From Limnoperna fortunei (lineage: Eukaryota > Mollusca > Bivalvia > Mytilida > Modiolidae), in assembly GCA_944474755.1 (NCBI GenBank), contig OX104124.1:24898452-24962451 (forward strand): 64,000 bases of DNA, in the 5' to 3' direction. The translations under genes were made by a program, and so were the position numbers. The notes beneath the pieces are model-generated. The model did no database searches. It was given only the letters and a program-made list of their open reading frames with translations, and was not told where the DNA came from. Shown here in pieces: positions 1 through 11,214 of the stretch (position 1 is the stretch's first letter; each line of letters opens with the position of its first letter).

Positions 1-1440
1 ATAAGCCAGAGGTCTGGCAAATTCTGAGGCAAACTGTTTAAGGATTCGTGCAGGGATATCATCAGGACCAGTAGCCTTGGAAGGATCTAGATTATTTAAT
101 AGTTTTTTAACGCCTTCTTCAGTGACTGTGATGTTATGCATAGAAGGGAAATTGTTATTTAGCTGAGGTAGTGTGTCAGATTGACTGTTATTAGACACTG
201 TGAAAACAGAATGGTATTGTTTATTCAGGATCTCAGCTTTTTGTTTTGTGTTGTCTATGACCATGCCTTCATGTCTTAATGGTGCAACTCCAGAATTATC
301 TTTTTTAATGTTTTTTATGTAATTCCAAAACTTCTGCTTTTGTGTCGTGTCTATGTATTCGTCATAGCATATGATGTGTTCTAAATGGGACCAGTAGGCC
401 TTCCTAGTTTCTTTTTGTATGTTCTTTTTTATCTCTCTGTACTGGCGTATCACTTTATCAGATGGGTGTTTCTTTATAGTTTTAAACAGTTTGTCTCTCC
501 TTCTAATTAATTTTTTGATTTCGCTGGTTATCCATGGCAGTCGTTTTTTAGAGTTGTTAATCAATTTAGATGGTACTGCCTCTTCAATTGTATCAAGAAC
601 TTTATTTTTAAATTCATTCCAAATTTCATCTATTGTCTCATGTGTATGTTTATTTTCAAGATCAATTTTTGTAATATTTTGTTTAATAAGTTGAGTATTA
701 GCTTTTTTGTACAAATATATCTTTCGTGGTGTTTTTTTTATCTTATCTGGCCTAAGACTAGATTCTATGTAAACTATTTCGTGATCAGATATACCCGGAA
801 TTACTTCTACCTTGTTTATAAGTGTGCTGTTGTTTGTAAAGAACAGGTCTAAGGTTGTTTCAGATGTGTCTGTAATGTGAGTTGGATTCATTACTACTTG
901 TTCTAATGAGCAATCATTGCATATATCCATAAGTTGTCTGCATTGCTTGGTGCTTTGTGCATATGGCTTGATTGACTGGTCGATCCAGTTAATACCGCCA
1001 AGATTAAAGTCCCCGCCAAGCCAGACATGACAGTTACGACTGTGTTGAACAGCACTGATAGATCTTTTCAGTTCAACCAGATAGGATTCATCTGTAGTTT
1101 TAGGAGGTTTGTAAAAACTACCAATGTACAGGTCAGGAGTGCCTGTTATTTGCACTTTTACCCATAACAGTTCAGTTTTGCCTTCTACGTGAAGGTCAGA
1201 TGGTTCTGAGCTGAGGTACTTATCGCTTACAAGTATGAAGACACCACCATGGGCGTCAGATTCGCGGTCTTTTCTATATGCATTAAACCCTGATGGAAAT
1301 ATTTCAGTTGATTGTATGTTACTTTGGAGCCATGACTCATTACCTATTATTATGTCCAGTTGAGAGGTTTCTATCATATTATCAAGGAGTGCTTTTTTAT
1401 TTTTGATGGATTGGCAATTGACAACAACTATTCTAAGAGG
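1..1440 (-). CDS. LINE ORF2 (APE endonuclease plus start of reverse transcriptase), partial
   Basis: This frame is open on the minus strand for 480 codons and runs off the left edge, so it is a 3'-incomplete ORF2 of a non-LTR retrotransposon. It encodes the apurinic/apyrimidinic-type endonuclease that nicks the target DNA, followed by the start of the reverse transcriptase. Counting from the codon at 1440, visible endonuclease motifs are NCQSIKNKK at 8-16, GNESWL at 33-38, GGDFN at 142-146, TLDLF at 196-200 and SDH at 218-220. The RT entry motif DPSKATGPDDIP starts near 452. No stop or frameshift interrupts it, which suggests a young copy. The frame is open back to about 1518 but no ATG lies near the start of the domain. 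Affinity is to the CR1/Jockey group; the exact clade is an inference because the core RT lies outside the window. Confidence 0.93.
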
Positions 1441-2102
1441 AATACATGCCTTTTGTGTTTTGTGCGACCACTTGGTTGAGTTTTTGTGACTGGTGAGGAA
1501 GCAGCAGTAGGGCTTCCATTATCTGTCTCAATGAAGGATGGGTCACTAAGTGGGTCATAAATAGTTGAATTCTCATATACTGAAGTATCAAAAATGCATG
1601 AAGAAAAGTTGGGTATGCCACATGTAATACATTCCCATGAGACATTATGTAAACCTTGATACACCAATGTGTTCATTCCAATACATTCCTTATGATACCA
1701 TCTGTCACAAGAATCACAGCATACACCTGCTGTTTTCCAGGTGACTGCTTTATTGCATGACCCGCAAGGAAACTTTGGTGCTCTAGGTCCTGGGTTTGGT
1801 TCTGGCGCATATGAATTAGCTAATAATATCTTAATTAAATATAGGAGAACCAATTTGCCAGAATTTAGGGGACTTTTGTGTATTTCCCTAACAACAAAGA
1901 AAGTTGCTGTTGATATGCTTATTCTGAAATTATGATGCTGCTGCTCAGATCTTAAATGCAGACTTGTGTCTGGTGTCAAAAACTTTAGTTTCCTACCTGC
2001 ATGAGAGAAGTGATCTATCCTAGGTTGATGGAGGTTCAGACCTATAGCATTGGCAAGAAGCTGAAGCAACATAAAGCAAGCTACTGGACAAGTAAGATTC
2101 AT
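1428..2102 (-). CDS. LINE ORF1 with 2A-like NPGP motif and PHD finger
   Basis: The 224-residue product belongs to the same LINE as the ORF2 next to it. A cysteine-rich PHD-type zinc finger spans about residues 113-161: C113, C116, C129, C132, H137, C140, C158 and C161 give the C4HC3 pattern. Just before it, residues 101-106 read EPNPGP after a hydrophobic LVLLYLIKILL stretch. This matches the 2A-like layout reported for CR1-type LINEs of echinoderms and other invertebrates, although the usual D-V/I-E is here A-P-E. PHD fingers are known in ORF1 of several CR1-like elements. The ORF ends at 1428 and overlaps the ORF2 frame, which is offset by -1. The true start could be a downstream ATG. Confidence 0.85.
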   Translation of the reverse strand: MNLTCPVACFMLLQLLANAIGLNLHQPRIDHFSHAGRKLKFLTPDTSLHLRSEQQHHNFRISISTATFFVVREIHKSPLNSGKLVLLYLIKILLANSYAPEPNPGPRAPKFPCGSCNKAVTWKTAGVCCDSCDRWYHKECIGMNTLVYQGLHNVSWECITCGIPNFSSCIFDTSVYENSTIYDPLSDPSFIETDNGSPTAASSPVTKTQPSGRTKHKRHVFLLE

Positions 2103-2854
2103 GTTTCGTGTACAACAAAATATTCAGCTCAGGTATTTTATGTTTGTGCTCGAAATATGACGATGTGAGACAAGACAACACAGATAGACAACATACACAT
2201 ATATATGGTTAGTACAAACACAAGTGTTATAATCTTCTCACGCTGGGTGACTCAGCGTTGGTAAAAGACACCACAGAAAAAAAAGCCTGTCAAAATTACA
2301 CGTAAACAGTGAGTATGTCCATGTCTGGGTTAAAGCGTAGTGAAAGTCTAAAGGATAGCAATTTTAATTTTCAAAAAGAAGTTTGCTCCCGAGATATTTT
2401 GTTTACATCCGGTTTTCGAATGTCTCTGGACCGATCATAGACTGTATAAGTTTTACTGGATAAATATTGCCAATCGCTTAAAAATGAAACCTATTGTAGA
2501 AAGATGTATTTGGACATGAAATGTGAACTTTTAAGCAGGGTTTGCATCGCAAAAAGCGTTAATAAAGCAAAAAAAAAAACATCAAATTTTCCTCTACACG
2601 AATATGGCACCTGGTCTGCTCACGCATGCGCAATGCACCGAAACTTTAATTTCTTGCCTGGTAGAAAGCAATAATTACGAAAATTGCACTACTGTTAACA
2701 TACTCTATACCGTATTAGTTTCACACGGGAAATGATATAGCAATTTCTATTATCGATATGCTCTAATTTTTGTGTGTAGATTGACCTTTCACGGTACGCT
2801 GGCTACCTTCCGGTTTCCATAAAAGTTCGTGTTATATTTTTTGTGTTATTTTCT
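2103..2854. other. Probable LINE 5' flank and unassigned DNA
   Basis: Nothing coding was recognised here. The first 100-250 bases next to ORF1 probably hold the 5' untranslated region of the minus-strand LINE, but its 5' boundary and target-site duplication were not found. Confidence 0.4.
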
Positions 2855-2935
2855 GTTCGTTTTTGCCCGTTATTATGGGTAATTGTTAAATCATTTGAAT
2901 GTCTTATTGAGAACTTTAGAGACGTTAAAATCATG

Positions 2936-3145
2936 TTGTGTATATATATATGGTGCCACAGTGTCACAACGGTGTGAGTTCGAATCCCGCTGAGGGAGAG
3001 CAAAAATTTGACAGTGTTAAAAATCTAATTCAAACAGTGTTGGGCTTAATTTGTAGACGTATATATAAATATTTGATATTAACCCTGTATTTCTGATGTT
3101 TCAGAAATCCGCTGGATAGATATATTATATGATTGTCTAAAAGAA
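2936..3145 (+). repeat. tRNA-like repeat, 3' part (unit 1)
   Basis: This piece contains the variable-arm-like stretch, an intact B box (GAGTTCGAATCCCGC near 2979-2993), the AT-rich body, the terminal hairpin TTTCTGA-TGTT-TCAGAAA, and the closing AAATCCGCT at 3105-3113. The A-box half is missing. It matches the complete units at 42290-42500 and 42736-42946. Confidence 0.8.
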
Positions 3146-3526
3146 GCTACCAACCAATACACTTACTAAGTATCGGATCGCCAATATGACGATACAGCAT
3201 AAACAAAAAAATAATATATAAGTCTAGAGAATTATGCAACGATACAAATTTAAAGATGTTTCTTCTATAAAATAATTATATTAATAAATATGACAAAATT
3301 TTCGACCAACTGATGGCCTTCTTCAGTGTCAATATCAATCTATAATAAACTATAACATTTGGATATTGGTACATCAGCATCCGGTGGTGATGTGATGTGA
3401 TCTGATTTTATTGATCTTGAACTTTCTCGAATCAGATCTATCAGTCATTACATAAGGGAGTAGTGTACAGTTGTATAAACCATCTTATCTTTAACTTTTT
3501 GATATTCATGACTTTATTATTTATAT
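3146..3526 (-). other. Probable PLE 3' untranslated region (copy 1)
   Basis: Non-coding sequence between the PLE stop codon and the tRNA-like repeat piece. It contains the GGCC/GGTC hairpin and runs of A/T. Its outer boundary is uncertain. The same sequence recurs 2021 bases downstream. Confidence 0.5.
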
Positions 3527-4096
3527 TTATTGTTTTTTGTTTATTCCATTGGGGTGTACAGAGCAGAGCTCTTTGATCCAGAATCTCTCTCGGGCCTCCC
3601 GTTCAGAGTCTCGCCACTTGCAGTTCTGCTCGATAAGGATTTTTATGTGATCAAAATCCTTTGGAGTGTGGTCGGGCAGTCTGAAGTGTTGGCTTACGGG
3701 CAGAAACTGTTTCTTAGTTAGGTCACTTCTGTGACCTTTCAGTCGTTTGTGGAATGGCTGTTTGGACTCGCCGACATATTGTAAGCCACAGATGGGGCAC
3801 TCAAGAATGTAAATGACATTCGAGCTTTTGCAGTTAACAGTAGTGAATATTTTGTACTGTTTACCTGTGACTTTGCTGTTAAATGTAGGCAAGGGTTCCA
3901 TATGTTTGCAACATTTGCAGCGTTTGTCAAAACAAGACTGACTTCTGCCAGCGGCAGTGCTGGGCTTTGCAATCTCTGCTCGTACAGATAAGTTGCGGAG
4001 ACTGTTGGGTTGTTTAAACGCAACCATGGGGGGCTCTGGAAAGATTCTTGACAATCTGGGATGTTTTTCAATCGATTTCCAATGTTCACGAATGTG
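3527..4096 (-). pseudogene. Penelope-like element, C-terminal GIY-YIG endonuclease fragment (copy 1)
   Basis: This is a 5'-truncated PLE. The frame can be read from about 4096 (HIREHW, then IFPEPPMVAF), through a Cys-rich linker (KRCKCCKH), to the GIY-YIG nuclease: VIYILECPICGLQYVGES, HKRLKGHRSD and the C-terminal ERFWIKELCS. PLEs encode a telomerase-related reverse transcriptase followed by this nuclease; here the whole RT is gone. The 5' break lies in a TA-rich tract at about 4097-4120. The nuclease part has no stop codon and ends at 3527. Downstream, around 3300-3330 on the minus strand, lies a CTGAAGAAGGCC...GGTCGAAA hairpin of the kind often seen in PLE 3' regions. Confidence 0.9.
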
Positions 4097-4547
4097 CTAA
4101 TTATATTATATATATATTGAAAGCTGTACGCTGTGACGCATCTAGGATGGATTTATCGTAAAAAAATACTCTGGTGGTCGACTTATGAATATATATTGTA
4201 GTAGACGATACGGTAAACACTATATGATTATTTTAATTTTAAACCTATTTAATCGACAAACAAATTGAATTAGCCTAAGTCGAAATGAAATCTGGGGACG
4301 TGCTTTCGTCTTGAAATCACTGAGGCAAGGGCAGACGGACAGATGGATACCTGGACGGACGGACACACATATCCATGGAGGTTATAACATAATACCCCAC
4401 CACTTTGTGTGGTTGGGTATAAAAAGAATTGTCAGGTTCAGGTGAGCGATCCAGGCTCATAGGAGCCTCTAGTTTATTTATGAACCCCGTCTTTCTGGGG
4501 GACACAGTTTTATTACAAATACCAGTTAATGTATCGTAAACTTTATT
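4097..4547. other. Non-coding insert between PLE fragment and tRNA-like repeat (copy 1)
   Basis: No gene is seen. The stretch at 4330-4505 has a purine-rich CGGACGGACGGACACAC region and a short imperfect palindrome CAGGCTCATAGGAGCCT near 4451-4468. This part may be a separate mobile-element fragment, but I do not recognise it. Confidence 0.4.
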
Positions 4548-4865
4548 TACTTATTATGAGTGTATGACAAGTAACTTTTTCATCCTATATACAAAAATGC
4601 TGAATTAGATAACCGTCAGATTAATACGTATTGGTTGCGAAAATTCCATCGTTACATGCTAGTACACATGTACTATGTCTATGTCGACGATTCACCCCGG
4701 TTAATGAAGCTATATTTTTATATAGCGGATTTGGCCGAGGGATCTAGACCGCTGGACATAGTGCAGGCGAATTGGTGGCGCAGTGTCACAACGGTGCGAG
4801 ATCCCGCTGAGGGTAAGCAAAAATTTGACAGTGTTAAAAATCTAATTCTAACAGTGTTGGGCTAA
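4548..4865 (+). repeat. tRNA-like repeat, 5' part with damaged B box (unit 1)
   Basis: This piece matches the leader and A-box half of the 446-bp unit. AGCGGATTT starts at 4724 and is followed by the A box TGGCCGAGG. The B box is damaged: the TTCGA core is missing and the region reads GTGCGAGATCCCGC. The copy is therefore probably not transcribed by Pol III. Confidence 0.75.
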
Positions 4866-4956
4866 TTCTAACAGTGTTCGTTTTTGCCCGTTATTATGGG
4901 TAATTGTTAAATCATTTGAATGTCTTATTGAGATTTTTAGAGACGTTAAAATCATG

Positions 4957-5166
4957 TTGTGTATATATATATGGTGCCACAGTGTCACAACGGTGTGAGT
5001 TCGAATCCCGCTGAGGGAGAGCAAAAATTTGACAGTGTTAAAAATCTAATTCAAACAGTGTTGGGCTTAATTTGTAGACGTATATATAAATATTTGATAT
5101 TAACCCTGTATTTCTGATGTTTCAGAAATCCGCTGGATAGATATATTATATGATTGTCTAAAAGAA
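4957..5166 (+). repeat. tRNA-like repeat, 3' part (unit 2)
   Basis: Second copy of the piece at 2936-3145, offset by 2021 bases, with intact B box and 3' closing sequence. Confidence 0.8.
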
Positions 5167-5547
5167 GCTACCAACCAATACACTTACTAAGTATCGGATC
5201 GCCAATATGACGATACAGCATAAACAAAAAAATAATATATAAGTCTAGAGAATTATGCAACGATACAAATTTAAAGATGTTTCTTCTATAAAATAATTAT
5301 ATTAATAAATATGACAAAATTTTCGACCAACTGATGGCCTTCTTCAGTGTCAATATCAATCTATAATAAACTATAACATTTGGATATTGGTACATCAGCA
5401 TCCGGTGGTGATGTGATGTGATCTGATTTTATTGATCTTGAACTTTCTCGAATCAGATCTATCAGTCATTACATAAGGGAGTAGTGTACAGTTGTATAAA
5501 CCATCTTATCTTTAACTTTTTGATATTCATGACTTTATTATTTATAT

Positions 5548-6117
5548 TTATTGTTTTTTGTTTATTCCATTGGGGTGTACAGAGCAGAGCTCTTTGATCC
5601 AGAATCTCTCTCGGGCCTCCCGTTCAGAGTCTCGCCACTTGCAGTTCTGCTCGATAAGGATTTTTATGTGATCAAAATCCTTTGGAGTGTGGTCGGGCAG
5701 TCTGAAGTGTTGGCTTACGGGCAGAAACTGTTTCTTAGTTAGGTCACTTCTGTGACCTTTCAGTCGTTTGTGGAATGGCTGTTTGGACTCGCCGACATAT
5801 TGTAAGCCACAGATGGGGCACTCAAGAATGTAAATGACATTCGAGCTTTTGCAGTTAACAGTAGTGAATATTTTGTACTGTTTACCTGTGACTTTGCTGT
5901 TAAATGTAGGCAAGGGTTCCATATGTTTGCAACATTTGCAGCGTTTGTCAAAACAAGACTGACTTCTGCCAGCGGCAGTGCTGGGCTTTGCAATCTCTGC
6001 TCGTACAGATAAGTTGCGGAGACTGTTGGGTTGTTTAAACGCAACCATGGGGGGCTCTGGAAAGATTCTTGACAATCTGGGATGTTTTTCAATCGATTTC
6101 CAATGTTCACGAATGTG
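5548..6117 (-). pseudogene. Penelope-like element, GIY-YIG fragment (copy 2)
   Basis: The predicted 175-residue nuclease portion is identical to that at 3527-4054, which shows that the tandem duplication happened after PLE insertion and truncation. It has the same missing RT, the same TA-rich 5' break and the same 3' flank. Confidence 0.9.
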
Positions 6118-6568
6118 CTAATTATATTATATATATATTGAAAGCTGTACGCTGTGACGCATCTAGGATGGATTTATCGTAAAAAAATACTCTGGTGGTC
6201 GACTTATGAATATATATTGTAGTAGACGATACGGTAAACACTATATGATTATTTTAATTTTAAACCTATTTAATCGACAAACAAATTGAATTAGCCTAAG
6301 TCGAAATGAAATCTGGGGACGTGCTTTCGTCTTGAAATCACTGAGGCAAGGGCAGACGGACAGATGGATACCTGGACGGACGGACACACATATCCATGGA
6401 GGTTATAACATAATACCCCACCACTTTGTGTGGTTGGGTATAAAAAGAATTGTCAGGTTCAGGTGAGCGATCCAGGCTCATAGGAGCCTCTAGTTTATTT
6501 ATGAACCCCGTCTTTCTGGGGGACACAGTTTTATTACAAATACCAGTTAATGTATCGTAAACTTTATT

Positions 6569-6890
6569 TACTTATTATGAGTGTATGACAAGTAACTTTT
6601 TCATCCTATATACAAAAATGCTGAATTAGATAACCGTCAGATTAATACGTATTGGTTGCGAAAATTCCATCGTTACACGCTAGTACACATGTACTATGTC
6701 TATGTCGACGATTCACCCCGGTTAATGAAGCTATATTTTTATATAGCGGATTTGGCCGAGGGATCTAGACCGCTGGACATAGTGCAGGCGAATTGGTGGC
6801 GCAGTGTCACAACGGTGCGAGATCCCGCTGAGGGTAAGCAAAAATTTGACAGTGTTAAAAATCTAATTCTAACAGTGTTGGGCTTAATTT
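6569..6890 (+). repeat. tRNA-like repeat, 5' part (unit 2)
   Basis: Second copy of the piece at 4548-4865, with AGCGGATTT at 6745 and the same damaged B box. After about 6880 it continues into sequence (GGCTTAATTTGTAAACG) that unit 1 lacks, so this is the right-hand end of the duplication. Confidence 0.75.
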
Positions 6891-6896
6891 GTAAAC

Positions 6897-7691
6897 GTAT
6901 TAAATATGGTTTGCAGTGTTCGAATATACTGATCTATACTCTGTGTAACTTTTATTGCATGGTGTTTTTCTTTCAACGCAATTTAATCTCTGAAATTTTA
7001 GCTAGACATTGAATTTCTTTCATATTTTAAAATAACTGAAATTACTTTCAATATGCTTCTGGTTTCAAATACTATAGCAAATGCACATTTTAAATATCAA
7101 CCCCGTATGAGATATGAATATTCGACATGTAAGGACGTAATCCATACAAATTGACGGGTTAAGCAAAACGATTTTCTCTTTTTTTAAAACGACAACACAG
7201 CGTGGATCATAAATTTGACAAATCATAAGTTATGATTCTAAAATATTAATTATAATTTTAGTCCGTCTTTTTAAGCATATTATTTTCATATACAAGTGGA
7301 TGAGTGCATTACGACTTTGAAAATTGGAGAAATGAAACATTCTTCCACATAAAAATGAAAGAGTGATTTTGAGGAGTTTTAACATAAAGTATAAGTTTAA
7401 TAGGTATCATATTTGTGAGTTTTTTCCTATGTCGACCGGAAATCTGTTTCTTTTCTGGACGATCTGAGGTCAAAATATGAAGAGAAAAAAGAATGAATGA
7501 CACGTCATCATATTATTTGACGTTAGACACTCCATCAGCCCAGCTTTTGTTCCATAATCTCAAAACGAATTTTCATTAGTCTTATTCAATCAACTAACCA
7601 TATCGAGAATGTTCATGTGCAAATCTTCTTCTTTCAATGTCTAAATGGCATTCGGCGATTTGACAAGAAAAAAATTAGTTACGTTTGTTTA
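6897..7691. other. Unassigned AT-rich DNA
   Basis: No gene or clear repeat seen. Confidence 0.4.
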
Positions 7692-8060
7692 CAGGCGCGG
7701 ATCCAAGGCAATGCGTACCGGGCGTACGCCCCCCCCTCCCCACTAAAAAAAGGAAGAGCGAGGTAACGAGAGGGTAACACGAAAGAAAAGGAAAAGATGA
7801 ACGAGAAAACGAGTATTTCATTAAAGAAAATTCATTATTTTGGTGATAGTTGAAAAATAAAGCCAGCTAAAAGAAGGGGAAAAGTAATAAACGAGTCTAG
7901 AAAACTTTGTCTGGATGGCTACCAAATGCTTAGATTCCCGTAGCTTCCGGCGAGATTCGTCCCCCCCTGAACCCCTACCAGGGTGCTACGCTGGACCTGC
8001 TTGGGGCCTCTCGCCGAACGTTTACGCAACCCCTAACACAAATTCATGGATCCGCCCCTG
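7692..8060. mobile_element. Non-autonomous terminal-inverted-repeat element, 369 bp
   Basis: The left end CAGGCGCGGATCCA (7692-7705) is the inverse of the right end TGGATCCGCCCCTG (8047-8060) with one mismatch. GTTTA stands on both sides (7687-7691 and 8061-8065) and may be a target-site duplication. The interior has no credible transposase. CAGGGGCGGATCCA-type ends are common in animal hAT-like MITEs, but those normally make 8-bp duplications, so the superfamily is uncertain. Confidence 0.75.
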
Positions 8061-8742
8061 GTTTATAAACTTGTGTGTGTATTTTACAAACTATTTAGTG
8101 CAAATATTATTGGAAAAAAGTATTTTGTACATACATAGAAAGTGGTAAATGCGCACTCGCAATATTAAAAGTATCACCAACAAGATGCGCAACGTCATAA
8201 CAAAATACACGGAGGCATCCGATTGGATGTTGAATTCTGAAAATTTATGGTTTGAGATTTTGTTAGTTGCATTCAGTCGCGTTTTTTTTCAACACAAAGT
8301 TTCCGTAATTTTTTATAGTGCTTACATTTCACATTTCATCTGAAACAAAAACTGCGTTTTATGGTTGTTAGAGACTTTTTGTTCCTAGAACTTCAATTCC
8401 TGTAGCACACAGAAAAGGCCGTCCAAAATAATTGCGCTCCTTTACTGCTGTCACAAACTATAAAGCTAAGTACTTAAGACTTTATATTAAGATAATTATT
8501 GGATTCTATAATTATATGACTATATTTTCTCCTACACGATGATCTTAAATGTTAATCAACAATAGCTTGTTTGATTTAAGTAACATTCCGAGTTTTATGT
8601 TAAGTTTGTATCTTTACCAGAAATGTATTGAGTGCTCTTTGTGATTTAGTTACGTCATTTGGATTATATTAATTTATTTATATCTAGTAAATATGTTTCA
8701 TAACTTACAAGAAATTATTGAAAAAGAAAACACGTTCAATAC
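8061..8742. other. Unassigned AT-rich DNA
   Basis: No gene or clear repeat seen between the inverted-repeat element and the decayed LINE. Confidence 0.4.
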
Positions 8743-10690
8743 ATGTATTTCCTCACTCTGGTTGCTCTACAATCCAAAAATGATAGGGATGTGACAAGGT
8801 ACAAACATCAGAGAAATAGGGTAAATAATGTTATAAAGGCAGCAAAAGAAAAGTTTGAAGAAAATCTAGATAACATAATACTCGAAAGCGCTTCTACGTC
8901 TAAAACTTATTGGAAAATTATGAAAATGTTATTGAAATCAAACAAGGGATTATCTGATATTCCTCCTCTTAAAGATATCACTACAGACCCTAATTCTGAT
9001 AATTATGTTTATGACGAAGAACAAAAATGCGACTTACTAAACAAATATTTCTCATCCATCGCTCAAGTTGAGGATCTGAATCTATTACCCCCAGACTTTC
9101 CAGCATAGTTGTTTATAAACGTGTCTACAACCATTTAGTCACAAATAATCTTATTTATGAACATCAGTCTGGATTTTTACCCAAGTACTCAACTGTTCAC
9201 CAATTACTTGAAATGTAAAACTGTATTTTGAATTCTTTGGAGAAGAAAGAAAGCAACTGTTTTGTGTTTTGTGACTTCTCCAAGCATTTGATAGAGTATG
9301 GCATAATGGTCTTTTAAAGAAAATCCAGGTATATGGTATCAAAAACGATCTTTATAATTAGTTTGAAAGCTACCTAAATTTACGAAAACAGAGAGTTATA
9401 CTACATTCGTCGAAGTCTTATTGTGCAACACGACTGCAGGTGTACCACAAGGATCTGTTCTAGGACGGTTATTATTTATAATCTATATAAATGATATTGC
9501 GCTTAGACTCACTTCTTTATATAGATTATTTGCTGATGACACATCTTTTAACTATTCTCATCATTATCAAGAACAAATTAAAAGTGTTATTGATCATGAT
9601 TTACGAGAGTTAGACGATTGGTCAAGAAAATGGCTTATGTCCTTTAACCCTGACAAAACAGGTATTGTTATTTTTTTCCAATTTGGAAAGCAATGACATT
9701 TCTTTTACAGTTAATGGCGTGTCGATTCCTACATCTAGTTGTCACAAACACCTATGACTTACTTTTAGCAGTGATGCCAAGTGAAACACTCATGTCACAA
9801 TATCATTTCTAGTGTAACTAAACATATCAACGTACTAAGAAGATTGAAATATCAACTTAGTCGTGATAATTTAGAAAAAACTATATCTTGTATTTATTAG
9901 ACCATTGTTTGAATATGTATCCGAAGTTTGGGACAATGTGGCGTCGGCAATGTCTCCAAACTTGAACAACTACACATAGAAGCCGCTCGAATTGTAACTG
10001 GACTGCCTTTGTTTACCAAACTAGAGACATTGTATCATGAAATAGGTTGGGAAACATTGGCTGATAGAAGACTCAAACGGCGTCTTAATTTATTTTATAA
10101 AATACAAAACCATGAGACTCCTAATTATTTGAATAATCTCATTCCTCCGAAAGTTCAAAATCTAAGTGCTTATCCTCTACGTAATAATGAAGATATAGTA
10201 CTTCCTTTTTGTAGACTATCAGTAACAAACAACTCTTTCATTCCGAATACTATTAGACATTGGAACAATCTTGACCTTTCTATTCGAAACTCTCCTACAA
10301 TAGGTGCGTTCAAGAATGCATTAAAAGCGTCAGGATTGACTAACGGTAACGTGCCATGACATTTTTCTTATGGCCCACGGAAGTTTAATATCATTTTCAC
10401 TCAGTTAAGATGTTCCGCTTCGTTTCTAAACAACGACTTGAATAAAGCAAATCTTGTACCAAATCCCTCTTGTAGATGTGGATTTCCAATAGAAGATGCA
10501 AATCATTATTTCTTAGTGTGTCCTCTATATCGTCATCATAGAGCTCAACTTGTAAAAAAATTAAACTGGCTTCAAAATCCTACAAGTGTTTCAATACTTA
10601 CGCATTGAGATTTGAATCTTTCTTACGATGAAAATATTCTTATATTCAGAGAAGTATTTGATTTCATAAAGAGATCCGAACGATTTGATA
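8743..10690 (+). pseudogene. Decayed LINE ORF2 (reverse transcriptase and C-terminal domain)
   Basis: Three open blocks belong to one broken ORF2. The pre-RT linker is at 8743-9105. The RT core spans about 9105-9696, with FCDFS/AFDRVWHNGLL across a frameshift near 9280, GVPQGSVLG near 9440-9467, and the catalytic FADD near 9529-9540. The post-RT region follows at 9928-10359 (EAARIVTGLP, IRHWNNLDLSIRNSPTIGAFK), then a C-terminal zinc-finger-like CRCGFPIEDANHYFLVCPLY near 10477-10540. The RT entry region (about 100 residues) is deleted near 9100, and stop codons and frameshifts occur at several places. It is of the CR1/Jockey type and cannot be active. Confidence 0.9.
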
Positions 10691-11214
10691 TAACTTAATT
10701 GTTTTCTTTGATAGACCAACATAAGTCAGCACTTTCCCCTTGTTTCCCCTTCTAAACTTGTAAGTTAACCCCAAAATATTATTTAATGCTCATTCTTGTA
10801 CCCTGTGTTATGCTTTAATGTATATTTCTGTATTGCGGAGAGGACGTCCTAAGTATGCATTTACTTGTGTCCAATCTATTTTGTATAATTTGCAAAATAT
10901 GTTTAAACTAATCTGGTTGAAATAACTTCACGATGAACACCATTAGTTTTCTATCATTTGATTATACATGTATTGGATAAAGATAAAAAAAATCAAAGAT
11001 ACGTTATACATAGTAATTATATCTATATAAAATTTCACTATCTAGCCTTTCTCAGGCCTCTCAGAATACCTTCCCCGTACATTATAGATTAGTCTACTAA
11101 CCATGTTAATTAACTTATATCAGCAAGTAATAATTTTACCTGTAAACGTCACCATTTTTTATAGAGCGAAAAAAACAGAAAAAATTAAAACTGTATCATT
11201 TAATTATTTTCACT
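10691..11214 (+). other. Probable LINE 3' untranslated region and flank
   Basis: Up to about 10990 this reads like the 3' untranslated region of the preceding LINE (GCGGAGAGGACGTCCTAAGTATGC near 10836-10859). I could not identify the tail or target duplication. The rest is unassigned. Confidence 0.4.

Larger units (their letters stand above)
2855..6896. repeat. Tandem duplication, two 2021-bp units (2855-4875 and 4876-6896)
   Basis: The two units are aligned at a constant offset of 2021 bases and are almost identical over their whole length. I saw only a few differences, for example aactt versus attt near 2911/4932 and tgcta versus cgcta near 4657/6678. Each unit holds a piece of the tRNA-like repeat, an antisense PLE fragment, and a second piece of the tRNA-like repeat. 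The junction at 4862-4880 joins one repeat tail directly to the start of the next copy. This is either a very recent duplication or an assembly artefact. Confidence 0.93.

Noticed and set aside
3300..3330. Possible hammerhead ribozyme in the PLE 3' region (minus strand CTGAAGA...GGTCGAAA)
   Set aside because: The core is close to CUGANGA...GAAA, but an extra A precedes stem II and I could not find a convincing stem III or cleavage site.
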